Part shown: positions 1 to 14,000 of the stretch, one piece after another
Layout of the letters: each line of letters begins with the position of its first letter
Numbering within the stretch: position 1 is the stretch's first letter
Assembly: GCF_029852145.1 (NCBI RefSeq)
Contig: NC_079979.1
Span: 17,991,901 to 18,055,900 of the forward strand
DNA length: 64,000 bases
Direction of reading: 5' to 3'
Origin: Microplitis mediator
Taxonomy: Eukaryota; Arthropoda; Insecta; Hymenoptera; Braconidae
Made by a program: the position numbers and the translations under genes
The notes under the pieces: model-generated
The model's database searches: none
Told to the model about the DNA's origin: nothing
Seen by the model: the letters and a program-made list of their open reading frames with translations, nothing else

Positions 1-281
1 ATGTGTGTGTGTGTATAATAAAAATTGCGAAAAATTGTGAAGGTAATAAAAGAATCCCTTGAGTATATACAATTGCAACAGATGGAAACGATTGAATTCA
101 TTCAATTCACTCTCTTTCAATTTAAAACTTTAAAAATAAAAACATAAAAAGTTTCAGAATATCAGTAAATAGAAAAAGAAGGGCAAGATGAACCGTTTGA
201 AATTCTTTATAAATTAAAATTATGGGGGTCAAAATGGGCATCCAGTATTTTTTTAAACTGTGCGTCAGAACAACGCAGACT

Positions 282-1101
282 AAACAGAAAAAAATATTGT
301 GTTAAAATCAACACAATCTGTATGTTAGAAACGGTCCACACAATATTTGTGTTATTTTTCAGTACAGACTGTTTGTGTTGAATTTAAACACAAAATTTGT
401 GTTAAAATTTCAACACACAATTCGAGTGATATGAGAAGTAACTTCAACACTTTTTAAATGTTAATGGCGACACAAAAAAAAATGTTAACTTTTACATTTT
501 ATTTTTGTACCATGAATTATTTTTAGATTATCAAAAGTGTCAACAATTATTATTTAACATTTAACTATTTTGTGATAGTAAACATGATCCTAAAGTTAGC
601 AGACAGTTAACAATTTTTCAATTTTTTTATCAACAAATCAATTACGAAAAAAAAATAAAAAATAAAAATGTGCGCACGTAGAAAAGTAAAAAAGCCACAG
701 ATGCAATTTTTTAAATATTTTTTTTTTTTTTTAAACTATACGAATCATGAACTTTGTCAACTTTATTTTTTCATGTCTAATTGAAAATAAATAAAATCAA
801 TGTCACAAAAATAATAACTAACCAAGCAAAACTGATGCTTAATGGCGCTTCCCGCGTGAATAGAAGAAAGACATTTTTTTAACACAATTCAACTGTCGCT
901 TCAACACTTTTTTTGTGTTGATTTTAAAGTAACACTTAATAAATGTTGATAATATCGATTTTTGTACTAGGTAACACTTTTAAAGTGTTGAATAGTAGAT
1001 CCATTAAAAATTTTAAAGTAACACAAAGAATTGTGTTGATTTGACACAAAAAATTTAACACAGACCGTTTTTAACACAGATACACAATATTTTTTACTGT
1101 G
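282..1101. mobile_element. Miniature element with CACAGTAAAAAATATTGTG-type ends
   Basis: The left end reads ACAGAAAAAAATATTGTG and the right end CACAATATTTTTTACTGTG. The interior near both ends is full of ACACAA/TTGTGT words. The same family, shorter, is at 9720-10002. A partial Mutator-type copy sits inside from 584 (see below). Confidence 0.6.
584..745. mobile_element. Partial copy of the 9-bp-TSD miniature family
   Basis: It begins ATGATCCTAAAGTTAGCAG and shares the interior of the copy at 20658 (ATGTGCGCACGTAGAAAA, then GATGCAATTTTTTAAA). The right terminal repeat (TAACTTCAG-AT-AT) is not recognisable, so the copy is truncated or decayed. Confidence 0.5.
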
Positions 1102-1186
1102 CATCAGGCAATAGGCCCACCCAAAATTAGTCTTAAATGTTTTTATCAAATAATTTAACTTATATTTTCAAAATTCATAACTAATG

Positions 1187-1501
1187 TAGGGGTGTGCGAA
1201 TACTCGAAACTTCGAATGATTCAAAGTTCGAAAGATTTGAATAGTTCGGAAGATTCGAATAGTTCGAAATTTTTCCGAATCTTCGGTAAATAATATTATT
1301 GCATCTGAGAAATTTAGTATTTATGGCTTTATTAAATTGAAAAACTATTATATTATTATATTTGTATCTGAAAATAGTCCATATGATCATAAATTTAATG
1401 AACGTGAGATTTATAAAAGTCCGAAATCGCCCGAACTATTCGAATCATTCGAACTATTCGATATTCAACTCGAATCTAACTATTCGATTCGCACACCCCT
1501 A
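1187..1501. mobile_element. hAT-type miniature element TAGGGGTGTGCGAA...CACCCCTA
   Basis: The inverted ends are TAGGGGTGTGCGAATACTCG and CGATTCGCACACCCCTA. Flanking 8-mers are AACTAATG (1179-1186) and AATTAATG (1502-1509), 7 of 8 identical, as expected for an old 8-bp target duplication. The subterminal sequence is a run of TTCGAA/GATTCGAA words. Half-copies are at 7776-7840 and 29077-29125. Confidence 0.72.
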
Positions 1502-1765
1502 AATTAATGACATCTTTTATATTGATAAGATCGAACCGAAGTCTTGTTATTGAAAAAAATATTTACTTTAATTTTTTTTCGGTAACTTATTTTGTCCCAT
1601 AATTAAAATTTTTTTAATTTTTATAGCTGACCGTAAGAAGTTATTGTGGACCGAAAGTTAAATAAAAAAAAAAAACCTCACACGAGATTTTCTTTGGACT
1701 CCCATTTCACCCTTTTTTCTTTTTCTGAAGAAATAAAAATAAAGGAAACGTAATAAAATAATTAC

Positions 1766-2044
1766 AGAATATCCAGTTCCAGTGGCTAGCTTAGCCTGTG
1801 TCATTACAGTGGCAATTGTGAAAATGTGTGGATTTACAGAGTACATCGCCATTTCTTTAATATGAAAAAGGGCATCTGCGATAGACAATCTACCCTCAAT
1901 GTCGGTGTTGACGATGCGAACTCTACGCCCGGATTTACCAGTAATCACTTCGTCGGGTACGTAACCATTTTCCCCAGTGCTGTTGCGGAGAACGCACAAA
2001 GCAACTACCACTTTTGTTGTCGGAGGTTTCAGTAAATTTACTAC
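1766..2044 (-). CDS. M17 aminopeptidase exon 6
   Basis: The acceptor TTGAAG lies before 2044 and the donor TCT/GTAATT after 1766. It encodes VVNLLKPPTTKVVVALCVL..., then IVNTDIEGRLSIADALFH, the M17 signature with the metal ligands Asp and Glu and the catalytic Arg. It ends on a codon boundary at TGTGYS. No continuation was found at 1-1765, so the next exon is outside the window. Confidence 0.9.
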
Positions 2045-5000
2045 CTTCAATTTGAATAATTAAACTCATTGTATTGAACAATTATTTAGTTTTTTCCAAC
2101 TTAATTTACTAATTATTCGCTGATTATAAAAACAATTAGCAGAAAACATGACACCTGCATAAATCCAGCAGCAGCAGCAACTCCGCATTTATGTCGCGAT
2201 CCTCCGGTTAATCCAATTCGGTCTTTCGTTACTGTACCGCCGGTATCATAAGTCAACCCCTTGGCCACAATCATGAGTGTTTCTGCAATTCCATCAGCCT
2301 CCATTGGTTCATAAGTAAGAAAGATTATTCTACCGCGGTGTCGTGGTATCACTGAAGCTGCGCGATTAACTGTCGCAAAAAGTGGATATTCGTGCAAGAG
2401 TGTTTCTTCGTCGCTTACAACTTGCATTAGAATACGTGTCTCGTTGAATAATTCAGCTATGTACTCCTCTACGCGATGCGGCGTCATTCGCTCTGGATCA
2501 GCTCCACCTTATTTTTAAATATTTATTAATCGCGTCACAGATGCCATCAGGGCGTATTCTGACAAAGGATACTACGAAAAAGTATCAGGGCGGATAAAAA
2601 ATTTTTTTTTCCTCTAATCGACGTACGTTTTTATCTGCAGCCATAAAAATTGTGAAACAGGAGAGTGGGGCAAAATGAGAAACCATTTTTCAACAAAAAA
2701 AATTTTTCTACGCCCTCTACTATTACACTGTGAAAAATTTTTGGACCCGGTGTAGTGTAAATGTCTCGGTGTAAAAATTTTGGTGTGAAAATTACACGAA
2801 ATTCGGTGTTAAATTTAGGCGGTGAATTTAAAAATTTTACACCGCCAAACGTGTAAATTTGTAATTCATGATAATTTTCCGTTAAGAAGAAAAATTTAAA
2901 CACAGGTGAAAAATTTGTGTTAAATTTAACAGAAATCACATGTCCCGAATGGTCCACTCAATTTTTTGGGTTAATTTAACACATTATTCTTGTGTCAAAC
3001 AATAATACGGGTTTAAAAATTGTTGAGATCAGACAACACATTAAACTTTAGTTAAATTTACACTTGATGGTGTCAAATAATTTACACAAAATATTTAACC
3101 ATTGAATTTTTATACAAGAACAAAAAATTTTAAACTGTGTATCTAAATAAAATTAATGTAGTTTTTAATTAAATACATAGTTAAAAATATTCAATGATCG
3201 TTTGTTGCTCGTTAATTTAAATTACGAGTAACGAGGAATGGTGTAAAAAAAGTTGATTACACCGTAGAAAAATTACACGGATGGAAAATTTACACCGACA
3301 AAATTTCACACTACCCAGCCGTGTAAAGTTTTCTGGGTCAATTTTTACACCGAAATTTTTTACAGTGTATACTATTTTAAATTTTAGCAAACACAAAAAA
3401 AACTTTTTTTTGTCAAAATTCTAGTTGCCCCACTACTCAGGTGAGCAAATTACCCCAATTATCGTCTAAAATCTATAAATAAATTTACAAAAACAATTTT
3501 TTTTGTTTGTTTAAAAATAGTGTCTAATTTTACCCCGCTCTCCTCTAAAAGGATCATGAAGTCAAAAAATTTTCAAAATTTGTATTTTACTATTCTTACA
3601 CTTACGGATCAAATGTATATTGATTAGAGTAAAAAAGAAAATATTTTATACGCCCTAGTGTGAAAAAATTAAACTCAATTATTTTCTAAAACTAATGACT
3701 CCCGAAATACATTTTGATTACCATCAAAACTACTAATATAATTACTATAATTATTTTCAAATTGTTGATAACAAAGCATCGGACTGTTAACTTCCTCCAA
3801 CGTCCTCTCTTTACTTTGATAAAATTTTTTTTCCAGTATCCAATTCACCATACTCCTAACACTGTCATCAATACATATATTTTTATCCGGATCTTCATGG
3901 GTATGATAACCGCAATTACTCCTTATTTCTATTCCCTCAACGTAATTATACTCATCTAAACACACAATGTCAAAAGTATCGCCAATTACCGTCGCCAAAA
4001 TATTCTTCTTGTCCAAATTTCTCACATAAATATATTTAACCCCCAAATTGTTCAACATTTTGCAAATACTAGTCTTGAATTTTCCCAAGACTTGAGTACC
4101 CGCCAGCCATTTGATTCCATACGTGTTGTAATAATGATCAAAATTTATCCGTTCCACGTCTGGTAACTTTTCATATCTTCCATAGGACTTAAAGACACAC
4201 GATTTTTGATAAACGATTTTCCCGTCGATGTCCAAACCGCAGATACTGAGTTCTTTGATGACAAATCGCTGAGATTTATCTCGATGACCAGCGAAATCGG
4301 TGACAATGTAAACAATATCTTTGGGCGATTGCACCATAAATGAATTTTTCTCCACTAGCCAATTAGCCATCGCAAGTGCGTTGTCATGCGCACAGTAACT
4401 GTATATCCTGTCATGATATTTGCAAGTCGTCGTCACGATTTCTTCGGCATCAAAACCCAAATCTCTCAAACATTTGATATTATTGTCAAAATTTTGACCC
4501 ATAAAATTGCTCAGTAGTCCGATTTTTTCGTAATCTCGTACGTACACGGAATTTTGAAATGTTTTTTGTCGAAATAAACTCTTTATGTAATCCCGCAGTG
4601 AACTGAGTGTTGAATGACCGACAAATTTTTTAATACCGTATTTATTATAAAAGTAATCATATTCATTTTTTCTCGGGGATAAATCTGTCGTCGGGTGTTT
4701 TGTTATTATTATTTTATCGGTTTTTATTTTCCTCAAGTATACATTACAGCGGCAAAATTCTTTTATTATGAAATTACTACTGGAATAGTATCCAGTAAAG
4801 TCAATAATTACTTTCATTTTTTTTTCTCCTTGATTATATTTTTCACTCGCGGTCTAATATAAGCGGAAATAAAATAAATTATTGAGCGATTTTAAAAATA
4901 TTACTCATCAATTTAAATGAGTAATCAATAGTCGGTTTAAAATTTATTTTTTTTTCTCAGAAAATTAAATTGATAGAACATAAATACTTATTTTTATTCC

Positions 5001-8000
5001 TTGCAATATATAAGATTGGGTTCGGAAATTTACTTTTCTCTCCATGTGAATGTCAATGATATTAAAAGAAATAAATTCTTTTTTATTAAACTCATATGTG
5101 ACGAAATTACGTAGGCAACAGTTTAGCTCCACGTGTTGACTGGAATCATTAGTAGGACATTGAGACCCGGGTGAAAAATTTTTTCGTTATTGACTTTATT
5201 TATTTAAAATACTTTTTTTTAAATTGACGTCGATTATTGGATACCGTCTATGACTTGAATTTTTTTTTAACCCCAAAGAAACGGGGGAGTAAAAAAATTA
5301 AGTGAAGAATTATGGGGGAAGGGGGAAAAGGGTTATATAAGTTTGCCGTCTCGATTCTCAATTAGGACGAAAAGATGGACGTACTTTTTGTTAGTGTTTG
5401 TCTCCTTTATCGTCACTATTACTGAAGGAAGGGTTTCTCGACGCAGAGCAGCTCCACCCTTGAGACCCTATATAGTCGTAGAAGAGAAACTCCATCGTTT
5501 AGCTCCCCATTTTTCTCAACTCATCCTAAAAAAATTTCTTCACTTCTCCCCATCATTTTCCGTCTTATCCCTACGACCCACCCCCGCTACTTTGAGCCCT
5601 CATCCAAGTGTGCCGGTACTCGAAAAGTTTATCGCGCAAACACCTCCGACCAGCCTGACACGGAAAAAGAGAACGTGTGCTAAGGAGTGGCAGGGGAAGA
5701 AGAAGAAGAAGAAGAGGATTGATCTTTTTCCTTCTCTACTCTCCAACTTCGATTCGTTCTATTTGTTTAGTTTTTTTTTCCACCCATTTTTTCTCCACTT
5801 GAAGACTTACCGATATCCCTGGCGACGTATCTTCCGCTCTCGAGTGCACAGGCTAGTTTGACGATACCCTCAAGGTTTTTGCTGCTGATGGGACTCCAGA
5901 CGCCCAACTGATACGCTTTGTTACAATAATCTCCGCTGATTTCTCTTTCTTCTAGTGGCTTTAGTTTTTAAATAAAGACAAATTTAGGCGAGCATACAAC
6001 GATATTTCTAAAGTGTCCGTTGTAGGACACTTAGAAATTAATTAATTTTTTTTTATAAAAGTTAAACAATTAATTGGCAAATGAAAAATGACAACTTGAA
6101 GTCAATTCATTTTTTACTTTTTTTTTTTTTAACTTTTCTTACTCCGTAAAAATTTTGATTTCCCGAAATTTTTTAAAATTTAGATATCTGTCAAAGGGAT
6201 TTTCGAAAAAAAACATGTCAAATTATATTTTTAAAAAATGTAAATAAATTTTTTATTGTCATTAAATGATTTCAATTTTTTTTCACCCCTGTCACTAAAA
6301 AAATTACTTTAATCACGACATAGAAAATCTTTATCACGACTTATTAATCAGTTATATCACGTATAAAAAAATATTACGAGTATCGTCGAAAAATAATTGA
6401 CCTTTTTGTTCGGATAAAAATAATTTTAATGTCACCGGAAATACCCAGGAAAAGTACAAATCAATTTGTGCCTAAAATATATTTTTTTTATTTTTTAAAT
6501 GCAACTCGATTGATCACAAGATAAAATTAAAAAAATTAAATGATTAATTAAATCAAGTGAATTTACTTCCCTCAATCGAAGTTACACTGAAAAAAATAAT
6601 CGGTAGCCGCTACCGATTATTTCGGTAGCAGTTACCAAAATAATCGGTAGCTGCTACCCACTAATTTTCTGTAACAGCTACCCATTGAAATCGGTAGCAG
6701 CTACCAAAAAAAATCAGTAACTGCAACCGAAATTATCGGTAGCGGCTACCGATTAATTTTTGGTAACAGCTACCGAAAAAAAATCGGTAACTGCAACCGA
6801 AATTATTGGTAGCGGCTACCGAAAAATAATCTGTAGCGGCTACCGATTAATTTTTGGTAACAGCTACCGATTAATTTTCGGTAACAGCTACCGTAACAAA
6901 ATCGGTAGCGGCTACCGATTGCCAATCAGTAGCTGCTACCGATTAATTTTTGGTAACAGCTACCGATTAATTTTCGGTAGCAGCTACGGCAAAAAAATCG
7001 GTAGCGGCTACCGAAAAATAATCTGTAGCGGCTACCGATTGCCAATCAGTAGCTGCTACCGATTATTTGTTTCAGTGTACATAAATGTAAAAAGCTAAAT
7101 AATTTTTGAGTTTGACAAAAAAAATAGTTGACGACATTGGATTAATTAGGTCGCTCGACATTGAAGAGTCCCCGAGAGAGAACGAACAAGGAACGCAAGG
7201 TATTTGGTAGCTTGCAGTCACGTTTGAGAGAGTAGAGGTCACGTTACTTCCCGTCCTACGCGTGACTTAACCCTCGGGCTTTAAAGTTACCCTACGAAAC
7301 TAAACTTACTCAACGCAGAACCTACACATTTATATACACGTATACATCCATATATATATGTATATAATACAAAAATCTATATGTATACACATACTTGAGT
7401 AACTGAATATGCCGCCGCGTATATGTAATACAAGAGCAGCACGGGGTAGTAATGCAGTAGCATAAGACGAGTATAAGGTTTAGCAAAAGACGCAAATGCT
7501 ATTATAGCCTTAGGAAATGAGAAAAATGGTTCTTTTGGAAACGAGACACAAAGGAAAGATGCTCGGGATAACGAGTCAAGGAGTTATAGTTTGGTTCTTT
7601 GATATTATACAAGAATGAACATTTAATTACTTTCCTCAAAGTTCTTTTTCGATAAATATTTTACTATTATGATTTTTTAAATTCATTTATAGTATAGGTG
7701 ATTAAAAAGTTTCATTTTGCGGTAAATTTCAAGTAAAATTAAATTTTTTTTTAATAAAAATTGTAAAATAGGCATTAGGGGTGAGCGAATAATGTTCGCA
7801 TGTAATCGAATGCTGCACTCAAAATTTGAATTATCCCGCCAAACTGTGAAATATTATGATCCTGAAGTTAACCGACGTCTAGTAATTTTATGATTTTTTT
7901 AAAAACGATAAATTTAAAAAAAAAAATAAACTAAAAATATACACAGGTAGAAAATTTTAAAAACTATAAGTGCAATTTTTTTAAATATTTTTTTAAAAAT

Positions 8001-11000
8001 AATTTATCGCTCAGAAAAAATCCAAAAATTATTCGACGTCGGCTAACTTCAGTATCATTGAAATATTTATAATTTTTGAATTATCTGAGTATACACCGCA
8101 AAAAATTTTGAGTAAATTCGGATTTTATTTACATCCGAATTCATTTCGTTACTCGGAGTTCCGGAGTTTTTAAAAAAATCGCTCTGCAGACCGAGTAAAT
8201 AGAGAGTTCGCTTTTTCAGCAGAGTAATCTGGATTTTATCTCGATCTGCATTCACTCCGGTTCAGAGTTTTAATATTAAAATACTCTTTTTACACGGAAA
8301 AAAAAATAGTAGTGGCTACTCGCTGGGATAGTACTGAGTACTATCCCGGACAGTATTGGATATAGTCTAAATAGTAGTGGATACAGCCTAGATAGCATAC
8401 AGTACTGTCTGAAATTTTTTTTTACAGAAAGTACTCAGTACTATCCCAGAGAGTTACCACTACTATTTTTTTTTCCGTGTAGGAGTGAATTTTACTCCAA
8501 GGAGATTGAATAAATAGATAATCATCCGCGACGCATTTACTTCACATTCACTCTGGATTTGCTCCGCGTATATGATAAATTGTAAACCATTTAATCACAA
8601 TTAAAGTTGGTATGGATCGTAAATATAATTGACAAATTTTGAATGATTAAAAAATTTCGATTTATTGGACAAAGAGACAAAATCATAATAATAATAAAAA
8701 AAAAATAATGTTAGAAGATGAATAAAGAGTAATGAGAAGTGGACGAGTAATGGAAGCTTAAGTGGATACTTACTACATAGAGACCCTCGAGGGCGCCAAG
8801 AAGAGTGACCAATTCAACGTTTTCAAAGCGCGCGTCAGGGAGAATAACTATCATGGGATATCTCACGCCTGCTTCCACTGCTCTGTCGTCATATAAAACC
8901 ATCATTTTTTTTACATTTAGTTTTTTCATACTGTTGTTATGTTCAGTTGTGAATGTAATTTATTTAAAAATAAGATTTGAAATTTTTATTTTAAATTAAT
9001 CCATAAATTGATTTTAAAAATAATTTATGTACTTTAACAAGAAAGCACCACTTGTTTTGCTGTATTTTTTTCCATTTTATTTTTTTTGCTTGTATATTTG
9101 CACTCACTTGACTGTTGTGCCGCGTGTGCGAAATTACTGCTGTATAGAGGCGTAAAGTGAGAGCACATAAATGTTATTTACAGGCCTAGTATATATACAT
9201 ATATTTATTTACTTACTATGAGGTAAGAAAATAGAACGAGTTAAAAAATATATAATAGGAAATTTTTGAAGACATCACTTCATACTTTTTCTATTTTAAT
9301 AATTTTTTTTTTTGTTACTAAATCACACTTTTGTCGACAAAAGCTCTCAGTGATGATTATTAATACTTAGGGCGATATTTTTCGTTGTGATTCACTATTC
9401 TAGTGACGTAAATTCAGCTTCAAGCGATTTACAAAAATACATTGCAACGATTATGACAAATAAAATTTAAGCGTGTGGAAGCAAATCTATATTTTTAACT
9501 TCCCGCTAAGAAAATTGCAAATTTTCAAAAAAGGGAAGTTATTGGTTTCGGTCCGATTTTCGAAAATCGAGTTTTCATCAGATGTCGACGTTTTGAGGTC
9601 CTAGGAAACTATTCTGACTATTCCCGGATGGACGTCCGTGTGTGTGTGTGTGTGTGTGTGTGAACTTTTTTTTGTCCGACGATATCTTTGGAACGGATGA
9701 ACCGATTTGAACGTACTTGCACAGTAAAAAATATTGTGTAAAATCAACACAGTTTGTGTGTTAAAAACGGTTGACACAAAATTTGTGTTGAAATTTCGAC
9801 ACAAACTTTGTGTAACCCCTTTTTAACACAAAGATTATGTTGAAATATCGCCACAAGAGGGCGCAAAAATTCCACAGTAACACACAAAATGTGTTAATAA
9901 AGAGTGTATAACACATTTTTTATGTTACAATGAGTGACACAAACTTTGTGTTAGTTTAACACAAACCGTTTTCGACACAAATACACAATATTTTTTACTG
10001 TGTGGTGGCGATCGAAAGAGCTCACCAAAACTTAGTCTTGATTAGATTTTGGGGTAAATCGATCATGTAGTTTACAAGTTATACAAAGAATAAGAATTAA
10101 AAATTGTTTTTTATTTTAGTTTTTTATTGATTTCTCAGAAACGACTTATACGATCAACTTCAAAATCTAATCAGCTCTAGAACTCAATAAAACACGTCGA
10201 TTGCCGCCTCAATCATCAAAATCAGATAATTCGTTCGAGAGTTATCGCGGGAGAAAGAAATGGTAAAAAACAGTTTTTTGCGAATATCTTCGAAAGAACT
10301 GAACCAAACAATTTCAAAATTTTATCAGCTCTAGAACTCAATAAAATACGCCAATTGCCGCCGCAACCATCAAAATCGGTCAATTCATTCCTGAGATATC
10401 GTTGGAGAAAGAAATGCTAAAATCGTTTTTTTTTTAAAACAATGGCATACTAAAGTATTTTCGAGCTCGAAGAGCTCGAAAATGTATCCACAACAATGTT
10501 TTCGAGCTCGAGGAGCTCGAAAACAGCGGGAAGTTTTGGGGCTGGCCCGCAGGGTCAACCGATAGACAGATTTTTTTTTTATGAAAAAGCTTTTAAAATT
10601 TGTTCTATAATAGAAATTTTAAATTTTGTAGTTCGATGATTTGCCTCAATTGGTCAATATAAATTACAGATCTAAGATTTGTACACTGTAAAAAATTCTT
10701 GGACCCGGTGTAGTGTAAATGTCCCGGTGTAAAAATTTTGGTGGGAAATTACACCAAATTCGGTGTTAAATTTAGGCGGTGAATTTAAAATTTTGACACC
10801 GCCAAACGTGGAAATTTATAATTCATGATAGTTTTGCGTTAAGAAGAAAAATTTAAACACAGTTTAAAAATTTGTGTTAAATTTAACAGAAATCACATGT
10901 CCCGAATGGTCCACTCAATTTTTTGGGTTAATTTAACACATTATTCTTGTGTCAAACAATAATACGGGTTTAAAAATTGTTGAGATCAGACAACACATTA

Positions 11001-14000
11001 AACTTTAGTTAAATTTACACTTGATGGTGTCAAATAATTTACACTAAATATTTAACCATGGAATTTTTATACAAGAACAAAAAATTTTAAACTGTGTATC
11101 TAAATAAAATTAATGTAGTTTTTAATTAAATACATAGTTAAAAATATTCAATGATCGTTCGTTGCTCGTTAATTAAAATTACGAGTGACACGAAATGGTG
11201 TAAAAATAGTAGATTACACCGTAGAAAAATTACACAAATGGAAAATTTACACCGAGAAAATTTCACACTACCCGGCCGTGTAAAGTTTTCTGGGTCCATT
11301 TTTACACCAAAATTTTTTACAGTGCAGGAGTTATCAAACTGATAAAATAAAAAAACTTAATTAAAAAATGAACCGTAAAAATTTTGGACTTGGTTAATGT
11401 TAGCTTAGAATTGAATGAATAAAAGTTTAAAAAAGAAAAAAAATAATAGCTGTCTGAAACAGATAAGCCACAGTAAATTACATTTTATTTTTTTATTATT
11501 TTCAGTAGCGTCCGAATGGTATTTTTTTATGTTATTTTCCCTTTATTCCGAGCTACACTTAAATCCCCGTAGGGTTGGATCTTGACGTGATTACCTTTGG
11601 ATTCCTCTGGTGGCGGCTTCACCGAAACTCCGTAGGTCGTGATAGTCAGCGTTGAGAACGCCAGTTGGGCTGTAGATGAATCGTCTGGCCGGCAGATTAA
11701 TGGGTAATACCACTGGCGTACAAACTTTACCAAGTGCGCTGTCAATTTTAGCTGCTGCATACAGGACTGTCTTGAAAGGCTCAGGCTCATTAAATCCGGG
11801 TGGCCAGTAGCTGGACACCAGGATTATTCCATCGCAGTCTGTGCTCTGGACATTCGGCTCGATCTTAACATTACACGGCATCCATCTACGATTCAATATA
11901 AGCTATGATTGATGATTTATTATTTCTAATGGTTGTTGTAATGCATCACAGCTACTGGTCATCATTAATTCCTGATACTATCAATCATATGTGTGTTCTA
12001 TTGCCCATAAATTTCAGCACTCCCACTCATTATAAGCTCGTTATTCATATTTATTATATTAATTATATTTTCTCCTGATAATTTGTCAAAATTAACAATC
12101 ATTGCTATCGTACCCAAAATTTTATTTTCTTTCCGCCCCAAAGATAATTTAGATCTAATGACATCTGATTAAATCAACGTCATCTAATTTTTTAATTTTA
12201 TATGAAAACGCTGTAAAAAAAGTTGGGAGTGAATGCGGATTTTAAAGTTCCGGAGTTTGAAAAAAATCACTTCACATACGGAGTAAATAGGGAGTTTGCT
12301 TTTTTAGCTGAGTGATTTCGGAGTGATCTGAATTTTATTCCAATCTGCATTTACTTCGATTCGGAGTTTTAAATTTGATATTAAAATGAACATCTTTTAG
12401 GAGTGAATTCCCCCTGAAGCGGATTTTCAATATTAAATTAAACTTCGGAGTAAATTTCCCTCCAAGGGAAGTAAATAAATAAACACTCCGCATTCACTCC
12501 GAATTTACTCCGCTAATTTTTTACAGTGTATTCATATCAATAGATCTATTAAGATCTACTAGAATTAGAGTAGATCTCCATAAATCCGAAATATTTTAAA
12601 TTTCCCGCTAGGAAAATTGCAAATTTTTTAAAAAATGGAAGTTATTGGTTTTGGTGCAATTTTCAAAAATCGAGTTTTCATCAGATGTCGACATTTTGAG
12701 GTCCTACACTGTTAAAGATAATTTGAAAATTACAATACAAAAGGAATTGAATTTTCATAACTAGATATTTGAATTGTATTTTCAATTTAAAAAGTTTTAA
12801 ATTTAATATACGTAATTTAATAATCAAGCTGGTATTCAAAATTAAGAAAAAAAATATGAATTTTAATAAACGTACTTAAAATTTATACTTGATTTTTAAA
12901 TTTTCAAAGCAAGTATTGAAAATTATAAAACATATATTGAATTTTAAAAATTCTATTTGAAATTTCATAATACTTGTTTGAAAATTAAAAAAAAAAGTAT
13001 TTAAAAATCCAAAGTGTTAATTTAAAAATTCAAAAACGTGTATTTTAAATTCTATATGAAATTAGTGATGAAATTTCAAGCACAAATGTATGTGTTTATT
13101 GCGTTACATACAATCTTTGAAAATTCAAACAATTGTTTTTACAGTGTAGGAAGCTATTCTGACTATTCCCGGATGGATGTCCGTGTGTATGTGTGCGTGC
13201 ATGCGTGTGTGTGTGTAAACTTTTTTTGTCCAACGATATCTTTGGAACGAATGAACCGATTTGAACGTACTCGGTGGCAATCGAAAGGGCTCGTCAAAAC
13301 TTAGAATTGATTAGACTTTGGAGTAGATCGGTCATGTAGTTTACGAGTTATACGACGAATAAAAATAAAAAATTTGTTTTGTTTTTGGTTTTTTGCGTAT
13401 AACTTATAAACCACTTGCCCGATTCATCTCAAAATGTAATCAGTTTCAAATCTTGTTGAGCCCTTTCGATTGTCACCAAGAACGTTCAAATCGGTTCATT
13501 CCATCCAAAGATATCGTTGGACAAAAATTATAATTTTTCAGTGAAGATATGTTTTACCGGCCTAACAAATTTTGGAGCTAAAAAATTTACAGGTAATATT
13601 GCTTACGAGCTCCCCGAGCTCGAAAACAGTGAGATGTTTTGGGGCTGATCAGGGTCAGACGGTTTTCAGATTTTTTCACCCGAAGCGATCTATGAAAATT
13701 GATGAATAACACCGGCACACAAAAAAAAAAAAGTTGTCTGTACTTGGGACGCGCCACATATATTCCCATGTAATTTGACCCGCTGAACCCGAATTTGAGG
13801 TCCGTTTGGCCCCTACACCCTAGGATTTTGAGAAAACTGTAAAAAACCGAAAAAAAACGGGAAAATTGGGGGTTTTGGTGATTGAAAAATTTTTTCAGAT
13901 TCTAACTATGCATGATTTTCATGTATTTCGATCTGCTTTATACTTATCTGAAGTGTACTCAGACCAGCAGCCATTAAAAGTCTAAGTAAATCCCGAAAAA

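Noticed and set aside
5343..5861. 172-codon plus-strand frame beginning with a signal-peptide-like stretch downstream of a TATATAAG word
   Set aside because: It has no ATG at its start, becomes Lys/Phe/Pro low complexity, recalls no family, and its end overlaps a well-supported minus-strand exon.
6760..7098. 112-codon frame of SGYR/NSYR repeats
   Set aside because: It is simply the translated palindromic repeat units of a transposon interior.
9638..9660. GT/TG run considered as a functional dinucleotide track
   Set aside because: It is a constant part of the AACTTCCCGC repeat family, present in other copies at the same place.
11881..11896. ATG at 11881 or an upstream extension as the aminopeptidase start
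   Set aside because: Possible, but the exon at 16694-16710 has a good start, a strong donor and the only matching phase for the acceptor at 11886.
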